Source of the DNA: CAWVWF01 sp963933885
GTDB taxonomy: Bacteria; Bacteroidota; Bacteroidia; Flavobacteriales_C; GCA-002722245
Length of the DNA stretch: 5,876 bases
NCBI GenBank assembly: GCA_963933885.1
Contig: CAWVWF010000195.1
Location: 1-5,876 of the forward strand
Reading direction: 5' to 3'
The notes below the pieces were generated by a model that saw only the letters and a program-made list of their open reading frames with translations, did not search any database and was not told where the DNA came from. Below are positions 5,611 through 5,876 of this stretch, piece after piece; the first letter of the stretch is position 1, and every line of letters begins with the position of its first letter. Position numbers and translations under genes: made by a program.

Positions 5611-5876
5611 CTTTTCTTTGCAAAATAGAACTTCAAGCTACAAATAGCTGTCTTAATCAAAGTAAAAAATCGCGTACTTGAAACAAGTGAAAAAACAGAA
5701 ATATAACCGTTCAAAAAGTGCTCTTTTTTGATGCACTAAATCAACAACAAACTACTACACAACATAACTACAGTCACCGTTTTCAATTCAGGACTGTCCT
5801 GTAGAGGTGTGGAGGTGTGGGAAAATTACATGGAGATTTTTAAAGACATTTCCTCATATGCTAGCGCAAGTTTATT
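5611..5876. other. Non-coding region upstream of the RAYT, with small hairpins and a tandem repeat
   Basis: No gene is visible in these 266 bases. There are several short inverted repeats: AGCTA-CAAA-TAGCT (5636-5649), ACTTG-AAA-CAAGT (5676-5688), an A/T-rich stem at 5711-5731 and the palindrome CAGGACTGTCCTG (5789-5801). The last overlaps a GTAG and is followed by a perfect tandem AGGTGTGG (5805-5812 and 5813-5820). RAYT genes are often flanked by their own REP units, but none of these is an obvious match to the REP pair at 19-106. Confidence 0.5.
5860..5873 (-). repeat. Inverted copy of the 14-base word at the hairpin insert
   Basis: GCTAGCGCAAGTTT is the exact reverse complement of 3015-3028. 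It lies three bases from the window end, so a second copy of a longer element may continue beyond it. Confidence 0.45.

Overview
The window is AT-rich and looks like the chromosome of a Bacteroidota member, most probably in or near the Flavobacteriales. Four things point there: a DAHP synthase with a C-terminal chorismate mutase, an HU-CCDC81/SPOR membrane protein, promoters of the Bacteroidota type (TTTG, about 20 bases, TAnnTTTG), and weak or absent Shine-Dalgarno sites. Genus cannot be decided from the sequence alone.

Layout from left to right. Positions 19-106 hold two inverted REP-like hairpins, each with a GTAG foot, followed by an intrinsic terminator at 169-199. Three minus-strand housekeeping genes follow: a bifunctional DAHP synthase/chorismate mutase (222-1316), an HU-CCDC81/SPOR protein (1555-2649) and glutamyl-tRNA reductase hemA (3101-4339). 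A short plus-strand cupin gene of the DUF985 type (4406-4924) diverges from hemA. It converges on a minus-strand REP-associated tyrosine transposase, or RAYT (4951-5610). The last 266 bases are non-coding.

The genes do not form one pathway. The aromatic gene has two near-identical promoters of its own and its own terminator. HemA begins the C5 route to heme. The SPOR protein probably acts at the cell envelope.

The unusual material is mobile or structural. A GC-richer block between hemA and the SPOR gene is packed with strong hairpins and bracketed by a 27-base direct repeat (25 of 27 identical), so it looks like an inserted element. A 14-base word just inside its right edge recurs, inverted, upstream of the RAYT at the window end. 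The REP pair at the left end has the GTAG-foot architecture that RAYT enzymes recognise, so a RAYT and a plausible REP substrate are about 4.9 kb apart. The hairpin block is the best candidate here for something undescribed; its function cannot be read from the sequence.
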